Of a stretch of DNA of 64,000 nt, positions 1 to 7,275 are shown one piece after another. The notes under the pieces were generated by a model, which was given only the letters and a program-made list of their open reading frames with translations, was not told the origin of the DNA and did not search any database. The stretch's first letter is position 1; each line of letters opens with the position of its first letter. Origin of the DNA: Oligoflexus sp. (lineage in GTDB: Bacteria > Bdellovibrionota_B > Oligoflexia > Oligoflexales > Oligoflexaceae); assembly GCA_014378195.1 (NCBI GenBank), contig JACMOC010000083.1, forward strand, positions 1 to 64,000. The letters run 5' to 3'. Made by a program: the position numbers and the translations under genes.

Positions 1-208
1 CCATCTTGATGTTTGGTGCGGCATTCGGAATGTTTTTTCTTTAACTAAAATATTTGCGGTCCCGACACGTAGAAGTTGAAATCAAACACGAGAGGATTGC
101 AAGAGCGAGTATAGTGGATCTGCGTGAAACGATATTCTAGTGCCTCGGCCAATAGATATTAAGTCAAATGTAGCTTTCTAATTGTTCATAGTTTGCTAAA
201 CTTGCCGT
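1..208. other. Window edge without a full gene
   Basis: I see no complete gene here. Reading frame 3 from position 3 gives a short hydrophobic tail ending at a TAA at 42-44, which could be the last residues of a membrane protein whose body lies left of the window. This is too short to call. The rest is A/T-rich spacer leading into the IS630 remnant. Confidence 0.25.
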
Positions 209-873
209 ATGAAAGCAACAAAAAAACAAGCTCCTGGCTGTCGACCTCCACTAGAGCTCAAAAGCGGACAGCCTAACACTTAGGCGGATGTTGAGCAAAG
301 GTCAGATTTTAGTTCGAGTATTCAAACGCGCTCGCACCCTGCTTCTTCTGGACGAAGTTAAAACCACGACGGAATGCGCAGAGGCACTTGGAATAGGAAG
401 AGATACCGCGCGGCGTATTGCGAATAGATATCTCGAAAATGATCTGGAGACTGCACTATATGAATGACCAAGGGCAGGTGTAGCCAAGACTATAAATGAT
501 AAGCAAGAAGCTCGAATTGTGGCAATGATCTGCTCGAAAACTCCTGAAGGCTTTGCACGATGGTCATTGAGCCTCATTGTTAAGGAAGCCATAAATCGTA
601 GTATTTTCGAGACGATTAGCGAAGAAACCATCCGCCTATTGATGCATCGCCACGAGTTAAAACCGTGGCGGGAAAAAAATGTGGTGCGTGGAGGAGCTTA
701 ACGATGAATATATCGAGAGAATGGAGAACGTTCTCGAGGTCTATGAAAGACCATTGAATTCAAAAGAACCAGTTGTCTGCTTAGATGAAAAACCTATTCA
801 GCTTCTAAAAAATATAAATTCGACATCGAGGCTTCCTAAGCCAGAGAAGATTGGTCGGAAAGGACACAGCTAA
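209..873 (+). pseudogene. Decayed IS630-family transposase
   Basis: Remnant of an IS630-family insertion sequence transposase. Reading across frames recovers the N-terminal helix-turn-helix half (RARTLLLLDE, then a GIGRDTARR recognition helix), the linker, and the first acidic catalytic block CLDEKP near 784-801. Three lesions are visible. A frameshift near 258 separates the ATG at 209 from the frame that opens at 288. A TGA at 465-467 falls where the family has Arg (ALYE-stop-PRAG), as from CGA to TGA. A run of seven A at 673-679 needs a one-base correction to join KPWREK to the next block. Homology stops near 800 and the frame closes at 873, so the rest of the DDE domain and the right end are lost. 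I saw no clear terminal inverted repeats. Non-functional. Confidence 0.88.
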
Positions 874-994
874 GCCACCGAATAGATTCAATAAATCCCT
901 TTAGAAATTCCGCCTTGCCAGCAAAATATGTACGATGATATCGCGTGATCGAAACGGGATTAACATTTGAACCAATGAGAGTGAGGACAAATCC

Positions 995-1633
995 ATGGAT
1001 TTTACAGCTTCTTTCCTCGGATTATCACCTACTGTTCTAGCCGAAATTCTCTCGCGAGAGAACATAATGCACCGTAGTATCCATGGATTGTGGCCCAATA
1101 TGCCGCGGATCGCAGGCCCTGCTTACCCCGTGCGCTGTGGCTTAGGTGATAATCTCATGCTTCATGCCGCAATTTATCGAGCTCCAAGAGGAGCGGTGAT
1201 TGTCTGTCAAGCTGGAGATGATGATTATGCGGTGGCAGGTGGAAATGTGTGCGCTATTGCTCAAAAGAACGGGATTGCCGGTTTTGTTATCGATGGAGTC
1301 GTTCGCGACATAGCGGAAATCAGGGCAAACCATTTCCCTGTTTACGCCCGTGGTCTCATGCCAATTCCAGCCTCAAAAAATGCGGTTGGTGTCATGAATA
1401 GTCCCATTCAGTGCGGGGGTGTGGATGTTAGGCCGGGGGACATGATCGTAGCCGACGAAGAAGGTGTTGTGGTCGTTCCGTGGGCTCGATTGGAGGAGGT
1501 TTTAACAAAGGCTTTGGATAAAGCTGCACGCGAGGCGGCCGATGGTCTGGATGTATGGGCAGCAAACCATAAAAAAAACGTGGAAGATATCATGAGTGCA
1601 AAAGGCCTGGCTGACCACTTGTCTATCCCTTGA
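995..1633 (+). CDS. RraA-family protein (HMG/CHA aldolase-like)
   Basis: A 212-residue member of the RraA-like superfamily, which includes the RNase E inhibitor RraA and class II 4-hydroxy-4-methyl-2-oxoglutarate/oxaloacetate aldolases. The family glycine block is seen at about residues 82-84. The Arg-Asp pair of the metal and substrate site (VVRD) is at 104-105, and the GVxVxPGD-like segment follows at about 141-149. Length matches the family. The start is supported by GAGGA seven to eight bases upstream. The protein is cytosolic. Sequence alone does not separate aldolase from regulator, but the N-terminal extension before the core is more typical of the aldolase-like group. It stands alone, facing the minus-strand secreted-protein genes that end just downstream. 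Confidence 0.85.
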   Translation: MDFTASFLGLSPTVLAEILSRENIMHRSIHGLWPNMPRIAGPAYPVRCGLGDNLMLHAAIYRAPRGAVIVCQAGDDDYAVAGGNVCAIAQKNGIAGFVIDGVVRDIAEIRANHFPVYARGLMPIPASKNAVGVMNSPIQCGGVDVRPGDMIVADEEGVVVVPWARLEEVLTKALDKAAREAADGLDVWAANHKKNVEDIMSAKGLADHLSIP

Positions 1634-1709
1634 TCAGACAGTTCATTTATTTGCCGCTAAACTTACGGGCCTTTTTAATAATAAACTGGCCGTTTGTCAG
1701 TTATAAAAT

Positions 1710-2600
1710 CTATCCTGCCTCGAAGATGGCAGTAGGATCGGATAGTTTCCTTAAGGTGAGCAAATAGAAATGAAGACTCTTTGCCGAGACGCTCTGGTTG
1801 ATCTGATTCCAAAGTTGAATATCAAGCAGGGGGTAGTAAGACTGAGTTTGCAGTAGGATTTCAGCTAGATCGTATTTTAGAGACGTATCCTTTGAGGCTT
1901 CGAACGCGCCTAAAACCATGGTAAACTCTTCAGCCAGATCCTCCTCTAGAAATAGATTTTGATCCCTAAGGTCCGTTCCAAGGTTGACTTCACGCAGCGA
2001 ATCAAATCCTTTATGAATACCAACTACCTGACCTTCGTCATCCACAACCGGTGAGCCGGACGAACCTGCTACGGTGTTTGCGGTGTAGGAGAACTCTTGG
2101 CCGTAGGGCGTGACAGTTTCGTCAAGTATTTTGCCGCTTGTTAGCCGAAGGGCATAGCTCTGTTCGTCAATTCGAATGCTTTGTATGACCCTATAATCAG
2201 AAAAAGGTCTGCCCCGCCGCGCGAATTGAAGCGCGATCAGATCGTCTTCGGCAGCAGCATCTACGATCCTAAGCATGGCTAGATCAGATTGGAGACGCCG
2301 AGCAAGGAGCTGAACTCTATATTTTGACTTAAAGACAAGATCGCACTGAGAATAATCACAGGAACTGACAACGTGGAAGTTCGTTAAGATGCGGCCCGAT
2401 CCAATATAAAAAGCTGTTGCGCTTAGTAGTTTATTTTCGATACATCCGACTGATTTGTTTAAGGCGTCATCAAGGGAAATGGCCTCAAACGACTGGTTCG
2501 GGTTTAAAATCGTTTTGGCAAAGGATTTTGACGGTATAGGGCGGCATGCAATGAGAACAAAAAACGGAAATATAACGAAGAGACCCATACGCTGCGGCAT
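1710..2600 (-). CDS. Trypsin-like serine protease lipoprotein
   Basis: A 296-residue exported serine endopeptidase of the trypsin/HtrA fold. A short signal peptide ends in a lipobox, LIAC, with the lipidated Cys at 19. The catalytic triad is readable: His76 in TNFHVV, Asp106 in SDLAML and Ser181 in the GSSGSP block. A C-terminal extension of about 80 residues past the protease core is predicted helical and has no family I recognise. The start has AAGGA seven bases upstream. It is last in a minus-strand run of four exported proteins (5148 down to 1710), 39 bases after its neighbour, so it is probably co-transcribed. It could process or activate the neighbouring proteins. That role is inferred only from position. 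Confidence 0.85.
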   Translation of the reverse strand: MPQRMGLFVIFPFFVLIACRPIPSKSFAKTILNPNQSFEAISLDDALNKSVGCIENKLLSATAFYIGSGRILTNFHVVSSCDYSQCDLVFKSKYRVQLLARRLQSDLAMLRIVDAAAEDDLIALQFARRGRPFSDYRVIQSIRIDEQSYALRLTSGKILDETVTPYGQEFSYTANTVAGSSGSPVVDDEGQVVGIHKGFDSLREVNLGTDLRDQNLFLEEDLAEEFTMVLGAFEASKDTSLKYDLAEILLQTQSYYPLLDIQLWNQINQSVSAKSLHFYLLTLRKLSDPTAIFEAG

Positions 2601-2639
2601 AAATTATCCTTAGGGGCGGGCTATTGCCCGCCATCACTT

Positions 2640-3170
2640 TCAAATTTTGGAAAAAGGGCACTTTGCATTGCGCTTAGAAAGCGATTCACATTCTTGACGA
2701 GGTGTTGGGGCATTATCTCTAACCCATTTGTCGAAATATGACGCCAATGCGCTTTCGTCAAAGAGGGGGTTTTTCGCACTCATGAAAGTAAAGGATCCTA
2801 AGGCTATACCATCCGCGTTGCTGACTTGTCCCGTAGTATCGATGGTGAGTTGTATCGTTTCCCGGTCACCATTGGAGGCAATAAAAATAAACGAGCGGGA
2901 TATTTTCTCCTCGTTCCCCTTACATAACCAGTCAGCAGCCAGATTCATCGAAGGCAAAACGCTGCTCCTGTAGTACTCCATAAATTTAAGGAGGTTTTCG
3001 CATTTCAACGTGGCGGGAGCAAAGGTGAACCATACTTTAGGGAGAGCCGGTTCGGAGGCAGGTCGTGTGACTATAGACCCGATTTCATTTTTGTGTTTCG
3101 GCCCCTGGGATCCACAGGAGACAAAGAGAACGCTTAAGAGGATAAAAGTGATCGATAGTGCGTGCTTCAT
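2640..3170 (-). CDS. Hypothetical Cys-containing lipoprotein
   Basis: A 176-residue lipoprotein of unknown function. The signal peptide ends in FVSC with the modified Cys at 19. The mature part has five further Cys residues (in KCEN, LCKG, ECES and KCPF among others), suggesting disulfides in the periplasm or at the surface. I recognise no domain. The start ATG lies two bases from the end of the upstream gene, with GAGG inside that gene's 3' end, so translation is coupled. It belongs to the four-gene exported-protein run that ends in the serine protease. Confidence 0.75.
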   Translation of the reverse strand: MKHALSITFILLSVLFVSCGSQGPKHKNEIGSIVTRPASEPALPKVWFTFAPATLKCENLLKFMEYYRSSVLPSMNLAADWLCKGNEEKISRSFIFIASNGDRETIQLTIDTTGQVSNADGIALGSFTFMSAKNPLFDESALASYFDKWVRDNAPTPRQECESLSKRNAKCPFSKI

Positions 3171-3172
3171 GA

Positions 3173-4357
3173 TTAGCCTCGTGTGGGGCGGAGTCTAACT
3201 CCGGGCGGTAAACGTACATATGTGTTGATATCTCGGCAAAACGTCGGGTCGGATGCATTCAAGATGCAGCGCTCTTTTTTTGCTTCCATCGCGGCTATCG
3301 ATTGAAGGAGGAGATCGTACGAAGCGCGTCCGGCGCTGCCTTGCTCCAAAGCTAAGAGTGCCATTTCGTTAAAGCGCTGCAAATCTTGCGAGAGATTCGA
3401 CACATAGGCTTTTTGTTCCGTCATTTTCAGGTCGATTTTATCAAGAACGTTTGTAGAAAAGTCGCTGTTAAGGATCACATTGTAAGAGTTTGTCACAAAT
3501 TCCAGCGGTTTAGCCGTATCATCGGAAGCATCATTTATATACGCAAATGCGTTCATCAGAAATTTATCAGCCCCCGATTGAAGTGTGGATGTGTGCCCCC
3601 CTTGCGCAGAAAAGGTCAGCCGACATTCCTGGTTGCTCGATTTCTGGACTGTTTCAATCAAGCTTGAGATTTCGCCTTGTGCACTGACGCCTTTATATCC
3701 GGCATTGGCTTTGACTACTGAATCTATGCGTTTTTTGTCTTCCACTGACTTGGCTTGACATTGAAGGACGCCGACAACTTCGGCTCCTTTCCTATAACCG
3801 GATACAAACGAATCACCGCATTTACCGTAGAATTCACTCGGATTTTCATTGAAGTATCTCATAGCTTTTGGGGCGACATCAAAATCAGCAAGAGTTTCGA
3901 TGCCAAAGGTACGCCTGATCTCGATATAGACCGAGTTAAACTTCTCATTGTAATGAATTGATTGTAAATCGGTCTTGTGGCCTTCTATGGAAGCTGATAG
4001 ACCGCCGAGTTTTGAGGCTCCGGCCCCTAAGGGGGCGTACTTCAAATCCGCGCTTTGATTTTTCGTGATCGTATTTAAAAATTCTGATTCGGATTCGAGG
4101 TTATCCACGTATATGGTGATTGAGTCACTGGAATTATTCGCGAACGTTCGCAGGGGACCGGTGGCGGCACAATCACTTAGGGTTTGAGAGTGTTTTAAGC
4201 CTCCCAAGGAATTAAATCCTTGGCCAAGTCTGACCTGAGATAGAGGTAGATCGGAGATTTCGCTCACACCCGGACTTAACAGAGTCTGGGAAAATGCCTT
4301 TTGGTCAAGGATCAAGAGAGAGATTGTGAGGCTTAAATGCTGAACGAGATGCTTCAT
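3173..4357 (-). CDS. Exported MACPF-like protein (putative pore former)
   Basis: A 394-residue exported protein with a signal peptide cleaved near AFSQ at about residue 24. I read residues 165-260 as MACPF/CDC-like. A segment FYGKCGDSFVSGYRKGAE at 176-193 resembles the family signature (F-x-x-x-x-G-D/T-x-[FY]-[VI]-x6-G-[GA]). It is followed by a charged helix, a small-residue amphipathic stretch at about 216-235 that could be a membrane-inserting hairpin, and a Cys-bounded strand ending in SAQGG at 250-254. The C-terminal third is helical with two Cys. If the reading is right, the protein forms or evolved from membrane-perforating rings. The genuine uncertainty is the low length of the match. 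The start has AGGAG at good spacing, 20 bases after the upstream gene, so this is an operon member. The alternative is an unrelated secreted protein. Confidence 0.5.
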   Translation of the reverse strand: MKHLVQHLSLTISLLILDQKAFSQTLLSPGVSEISDLPLSQVRLGQGFNSLGGLKHSQTLSDCAATGPLRTFANNSSDSITIYVDNLESESEFLNTITKNQSADLKYAPLGAGASKLGGLSASIEGHKTDLQSIHYNEKFNSVYIEIRRTFGIETLADFDVAPKAMRYFNENPSEFYGKCGDSFVSGYRKGAEVVGVLQCQAKSVEDKKRIDSVVKANAGYKGVSAQGEISSLIETVQKSSNQECRLTFSAQGGHTSTLQSGADKFLMNAFAYINDASDDTAKPLEFVTNSYNVILNSDFSTNVLDKIDLKMTEQKAYVSNLSQDLQRFNEMALLALEQGSAGRASYDLLLQSIAAMEAKKERCILNASDPTFCRDINTYVRLPPGVRLRPTRG

Positions 4358-4377
4358 AGATACTCCTGTTCCTGTGG

Positions 4378-5148
4378 TTATCGACAGCTGCCAAAGACTT
4401 CAGCGGCATTGATCCCGGCTGAAACCTTGCTTGTATAATTGTTTAGGCAGGCCTGCGCTTTGACATCACCAGTGGCGTCAACGTCACTGATTGCGTTGAG
4501 ACATTGTTGAAATTCGCCCCAAAAAGCATCAAAACCACTGATTGCGATCTTGTAAAACGAATCATTGGCACGTAGGCATGCGTTTGAGGCAACAAGTTGT
4601 TTTTTTTCTGATTTAAAGTTTTCAGAATCTGTTACCCGATCGAGTTTGGCTTGAGCGACGCTGGCCTGCAGGGCATTGTTTTGAGCTCGAAGCTCATCGA
4701 TCTTGGTTTGTGCCTGTTTTTTATCGCCCCAAATAAGGCCACCCATTGCGCCGGCTCCGCCGCCGAGCAGTCCTCCTCCTAAGGCGCCCGCAATGGCCCC
4801 ACTATTGTTGTCGATAATTCCGATACCCGTCTTAAAGCGCCACTCTTTTTCTGTGACCATGAGCGCGTCGTCGATGTAAATGGAGTAAGCGTCGACACAC
4901 ACAGTGCCCGAAAATTTCGTTTCAAAACACTGCAGAGCGTCACCTTCGAAGGCGCTTAGTTTCTGCAGAGTGGGAAGGGGAGGGGTAAGGGCTACCTGAT
5001 TGAGCGGAATCGCTTGAAGAATATCGTAAAGCTGAGGAGAAGGAAGAGACGTGAGTTGCGGAGTGACGGCGGCGGCTGACGTAGTCATTGTAAAAAAAGG
5101 AGAAATCACGCTAAGGAGAATGGCGCTCAATATAAAACGGGTGTTCAT
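4378..5148 (-). CDS. Exported glycine-zipper / coiled-coil protein
   Basis: An exported protein of 256 residues if started at the ATG at 5148, which has AAAGGA nine bases upstream. A longer frame opens at 5187, but its N-terminus lacks a good ribosome site. After a signal peptide ending near TSAAA, the middle carries a glycine-rich stretch with GGGLLGGGAGAMGG spacing, a glycine zipper of the kind that packs in or on membranes. A coiled coil of about 50 residues and a C-terminal helical part with four Cys follow. No enzyme motif is visible. It is first in the 5148-1710 run, 20 bases before the MACPF-like gene. A structural or membrane-associated partner of that protein is a reasonable guess only. 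Confidence 0.7.
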   Translation of the reverse strand: MNTRFILSAILLSVISPFFTMTTSAAAVTPQLTSLPSPQLYDILQAIPLNQVALTPPLPTLQKLSAFEGDALQCFETKFSGTVCVDAYSIYIDDALMVTEKEWRFKTGIGIIDNNSGAIAGALGGGLLGGGAGAMGGLIWGDKKQAQTKIDELRAQNNALQASVAQAKLDRVTDSENFKSEKKQLVASNACLRANDSFYKIAISGFDAFWGEFQQCLNAISDVDATGDVKAQACLNNYTSKVSAGINAAEVFGSCR

Positions 5149-5254
5149 GGGGTGAAGTCCTTTATATCCCAAGGTTGAAAGTCTCACTAGGATTCAAAGG
5201 GCGGCGCGATATTGCAGGAGAAATGGGCTTATCCACGCTTGCGAAGAGGAACAG

Positions 5255-5290
5255 AAATAAACCGCCTGACTTTCGTCACGCGGTTTATTT
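5255..5290 (-). terminator. Rho-independent terminator after ART-like gene
   Basis: An 11-base-pair inverted repeat with arms AAATAAACCGC and GCGGTTTATTT. It continues after one mismatch into four more pairs capped by GAAA on the minus strand. It lies directly downstream of the stop at 5311 and separates that gene from the four-gene run that begins at 5148. Confidence 0.7.
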
Positions 5291-5310
5291 AATGCACTGA
5301 TTTGTTGAAG

Positions 5311-6327
5311 TTATTTTTGAGTTGCAGCTGGTAGAGGCGGTGCTATCGGAATGTTCGCGTCTGCCTCGTACTCGCTATCCGGAGTGAGATCGAGCGATTG
5401 GTCATCGCCCTCTGTTTGCACAAGCTTCGTCGCGCTGGTCTTTTTGCGAAAGAGGCCCAGAATAGACGAGGACGGCATGTGCTCCGCGTCTTTCTTCGGT
5501 CCGGTAAAGACATCGGGTGCTTTGTCCTGAAGTTGGGTCATTTGAATTATGTAAGGAGCATCACGTTTTAATCCCGCGCGACCTGCAGCGTCCGCAGGAC
5601 GTGTTGCAGCCGTCGAGCTCGTGATCTGAAACTCACTGCCCGGTGTGAACAGTACTTCCGAAATTTGGGCACCAGCGCCCCATACAAAAGAGATGTCGTG
5701 ACAGTGTTTCGCCTTGATGACAAAGATCCAGCCAGGTGCCGAGCCGGACTCTGGCAAAGCATAATTCTTCGCCGTAGCTTCCGATCGTGTTGTGCTGAAA
5801 AAAGCCGAGTCGATGAGTTTCATTTTAGCAACATGACTTGCTTCGTTGATGAACTTTTCGGCTTTATCTGTGAATCGTACGCCGCGAAACACAGTGCAAG
5901 GACCGCCGCCGAGTTTGTTTGCGGCGGAAGCAATCGTTTTGACAAGGTTGCCGACAAGCTTTTCTTCAGCACCACTGTTTGCTCGAAGCTTGTCATTTAT
6001 TTTAGGAAAGTTGTCGGAGATATACACCTTCAAAGCGACGATCTCTTCTTCGGTTAGAGTTCCGTGTTTGAGGGAGACCTGGGCTTTGGTGAGATTCGCT
6101 TTAAAACCGTCATAGGAGTTCGGCGAGAATCCATTGTTTTTGATTTCTGTCTTCATGGTTGCGAATTCGGCCTTGCCTGCCGCGGTGTAAGTCGTAAGGT
6201 CAAAAACTCTGCCGTTGATGCTCGTGGTGGCTGAAACTTCGCTATCTGCGGTCTTTTTGCACGAAGTTCCAAGAACCGTGAGAAGCATAGCTCCAAAAGC
6301 AAGGTTTGATGATAAAGCTTTGGCCAT
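5311..6327 (-). CDS. Lipoprotein with ADP-ribosyltransferase-like domain
   Basis: A 338-residue lipoprotein (lipobox LGTSC, Cys23). Residues 143-240 fit the R-S-E class of mono-ADP-ribosyltransferase toxins. Arg148 lies in VFRGVRF. A strand ends in FFSTT at 176-180, the STS position. Glu224 lies in ISEVLFTPGS, followed by the usual FQI strand. The residue two before the Glu is Ile, not Glu or Gln, so the ExE/QxE motif that favours Arg or Asn targets is incomplete. The helical N-terminal part (45-140) resembles the helices that precede the ART core in exoenzymes. The C-terminal 70 residues are low in order and Pro-rich. The predicted reaction is NAD-dependent ADP-ribosylation of an unknown target, inferred from motifs. 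It has its own terminator. Confidence 0.68.
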   Translation of the reverse strand: MAKALSSNLAFGAMLLTVLGTSCKKTADSEVSATTSINGRVFDLTTYTAAGKAEFATMKTEIKNNGFSPNSYDGFKANLTKAQVSLKHGTLTEEEIVALKVYISDNFPKINDKLRANSGAEEKLVGNLVKTIASAANKLGGGPCTVFRGVRFTDKAEKFINEASHVAKMKLIDSAFFSTTRSEATAKNYALPESGSAPGWIFVIKAKHCHDISFVWGAGAQISEVLFTPGSEFQITSSTAATRPADAAGRAGLKRDAPYIIQMTQLQDKAPDVFTGPKKDAEHMPSSSILGLFRKKTSATKLVQTEGDDQSLDLTPDSEYEADANIPIAPPLPAATQK

Positions 6328-6569
6328 AAATGCGGTTCTCCAGGGAGATAACTCGTCAGTATGGTTGCGTTTCGGTAGGGATTGGCCAAGCCTTAAGTAA
6401 AACTTGGTGAAAAATCAAAACCTTATGACAACCAATTGTAATTGTTGGTAAGCGTGTCTTTATGATGATGATATTCGGAGCATTCGCGGAAGAGTAGGGG
6501 GCAAGTGGGATTCCATTCTACCTTTGAAATCATATCGATAGTTCGGAAATACCAAGAAACATCAAAATT
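6328..6569. other. Intergenic spacer
   Basis: No coding frame with a ribosome site is visible. This is the upstream region of the ART-like gene and should hold its minus-strand promoter, which I cannot place with confidence. Confidence 0.4.
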
Positions 6570-6606
6570 GAAAAAGCCGTTTGACTATGAGTCAAACGGC
6601 TTTTTC
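6570..6606 (-). terminator. Terminator of minus-strand tRNA-Ala
   Basis: A perfect 16-base-pair hairpin (AAAAAGCCGTTTGACT, loop ATG, then its complement) sits ten bases past the CCA end of the minus-strand tRNA. The A and T ends of the arms supply a U-tract in both directions. Confidence 0.8.
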
Positions 6607-6616
6607 AAGAGATTCC

Positions 6617-6692
6617 TGGTGGAGAGTAGGAGGGTCGAACTCCTGACCTCTAGAATGCAAATCTAGCGCTCTACCAACTGAGCTAACCCCCC
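6617..6692 (-). tRNA. tRNA-Ala (TGC)
   Basis: A 76-base cloverleaf on the minus strand. The acceptor stem GGGGGGT pairs with ACTCTCC, the 3' end is ACCA with the CCA encoded, and the D loop has AGTTGGTAGA. The anticodon loop TTTGCAT lies between CTAGA and TCTAG, and the T arm has GTTCGAC. Anticodon TGC specifies Ala, and the G3-U70 wobble pair that identifies tRNA-Ala is present. It lies 192 bases from a second tRNA-Ala on the plus strand. Confidence 0.96.
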
Positions 6693-6702
6693 AGGAGCAA
6701 TA

Positions 6703-6731
6703 GTTATGCAACAATCAGAAATCGCGGGCAA
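6703..6731 (-). promoter_or_regulatory. Predicted promoter of minus-strand tRNA-Ala
   Basis: Reading the minus strand, a -35 TTGCCC (6731-6726) is followed by a 17-base spacer and a -10 CATAAC (6708-6703). This places the start about four bases before the mature 5' end at 6692. It is a fair sigma-70 match. Confidence 0.45.
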
Positions 6732-6884
6732 GAGTTTTTTTCAATAAAAAACAATAAGCACTGCTTGATTGACTGATACTCAGGTATCGAGCAGCGCGCT
6801 GACGGTAAATTTAAGAAAAATCGAAGTTGCTTCGTATTTCCTCTTGCAAGGCAAAGGCACCTAAGGCATTTAATGAATCCTGAT

Positions 6885-6960
6885 GGGGGCTTAGCTCAGT
6901 TGGTAGAGCGCTAGATTTGCATTCTAGAGGTCAGGAGTTCGACCCTCCTAGTCTCCACCA
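6885..6960 (+). tRNA. tRNA-Ala (TGC), second copy
   Basis: A 76-base cloverleaf with encoded CCA and the same D, anticodon (TGC) and T arms as the minus-strand copy. The acceptor stem is GGGGGCT with AGTCTCC. Compared with the other copy the sixth pair is switched from G-C to C-G, a compensated change that keeps the stem and the G3-U70 identity pair. A TTTAAT at 6869-6874 is a possible -10 box. Confidence 0.96.
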
Positions 6961-7000
6961 AAAATTTCCCAGTTCGAGCAGAACCGGGAAATTTTTTTGT
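6961..7000 (+). terminator. Terminator of plus-strand tRNA-Ala
   Basis: The hairpin AAATTTCCC-A-GTTC, loop GAGCA, GAAC-C-GGGAAATTT is followed by a T run directly after the tRNA CCA end. Confidence 0.85.
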
Positions 7001-7008
7001 CTAATTTC

Positions 7009-7135
7009 TACTTACCAATTCCAACTTACCAATTTTCAGTAACCTGGATTTCGATTCAAGCTTGAACGTCCGCACGCCATCTTTGTGGGCGTATACGAAG
7101 AAATTGGTAATTTGAAATAAGTAAGTTGTCAGTGG
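7009..7135. repeat. Small direct and inverted repeat cluster
   Basis: The decamer CTTACCAATT occurs twice within 25 bases. An inverted partner (AAATTGGTAA, then AAGTAAGTTG) lies about 75 bases further on, enclosing smaller palindromes (CAAGCTTG, and ACGCC against GGCGT). This may be a structured RNA or a short mobile-repeat remnant. There is no convincing coding frame. Confidence 0.35.
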
Positions 7136-7216
7136 AAGCAACTTTCGCTGCCGCGGGGGCTTTGATGTTCGGGTGGTTTGATTTATCATCCCATTATGCC
7201 TACGCACGGATAATAA

Positions 7217-7250
7217 TCAAAAAAGCCGCCCAACCTGCAGTCGGACGGCT
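7217..7250 (-). terminator. Terminator of the FAD-oxidoreductase gene
   Basis: On the minus strand the arms AGCCGTCCGAC and GTTGGGCGGCT, with small mismatches, surround TGCAG and run into six T. It lies 26 bases past the stop of the gene that ends at 7276. Confidence 0.8.
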
Positions 7251-7275
7251 CAATATTCCAGTTAATGACACAAAT

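Noticed and set aside
302-631. 109-residue minus-strand frame
   Set aside because: Lies opposite the IS630 remnant, has no ribosome site and no protein-like features.
673-679. Programmed frameshift site (seven A) in the IS630 gene
   Set aside because: The frame needs a +1 (or -2) correction instead of the usual -1, and the gene also carries a nonsense codon and loses its C-terminus, so random decay is simpler.
7001-7207. 68-residue minus-strand frame across the repeat cluster
   Set aside because: It reads through inverted-repeat sequence next to the tRNA terminator and lacks a ribosome site.
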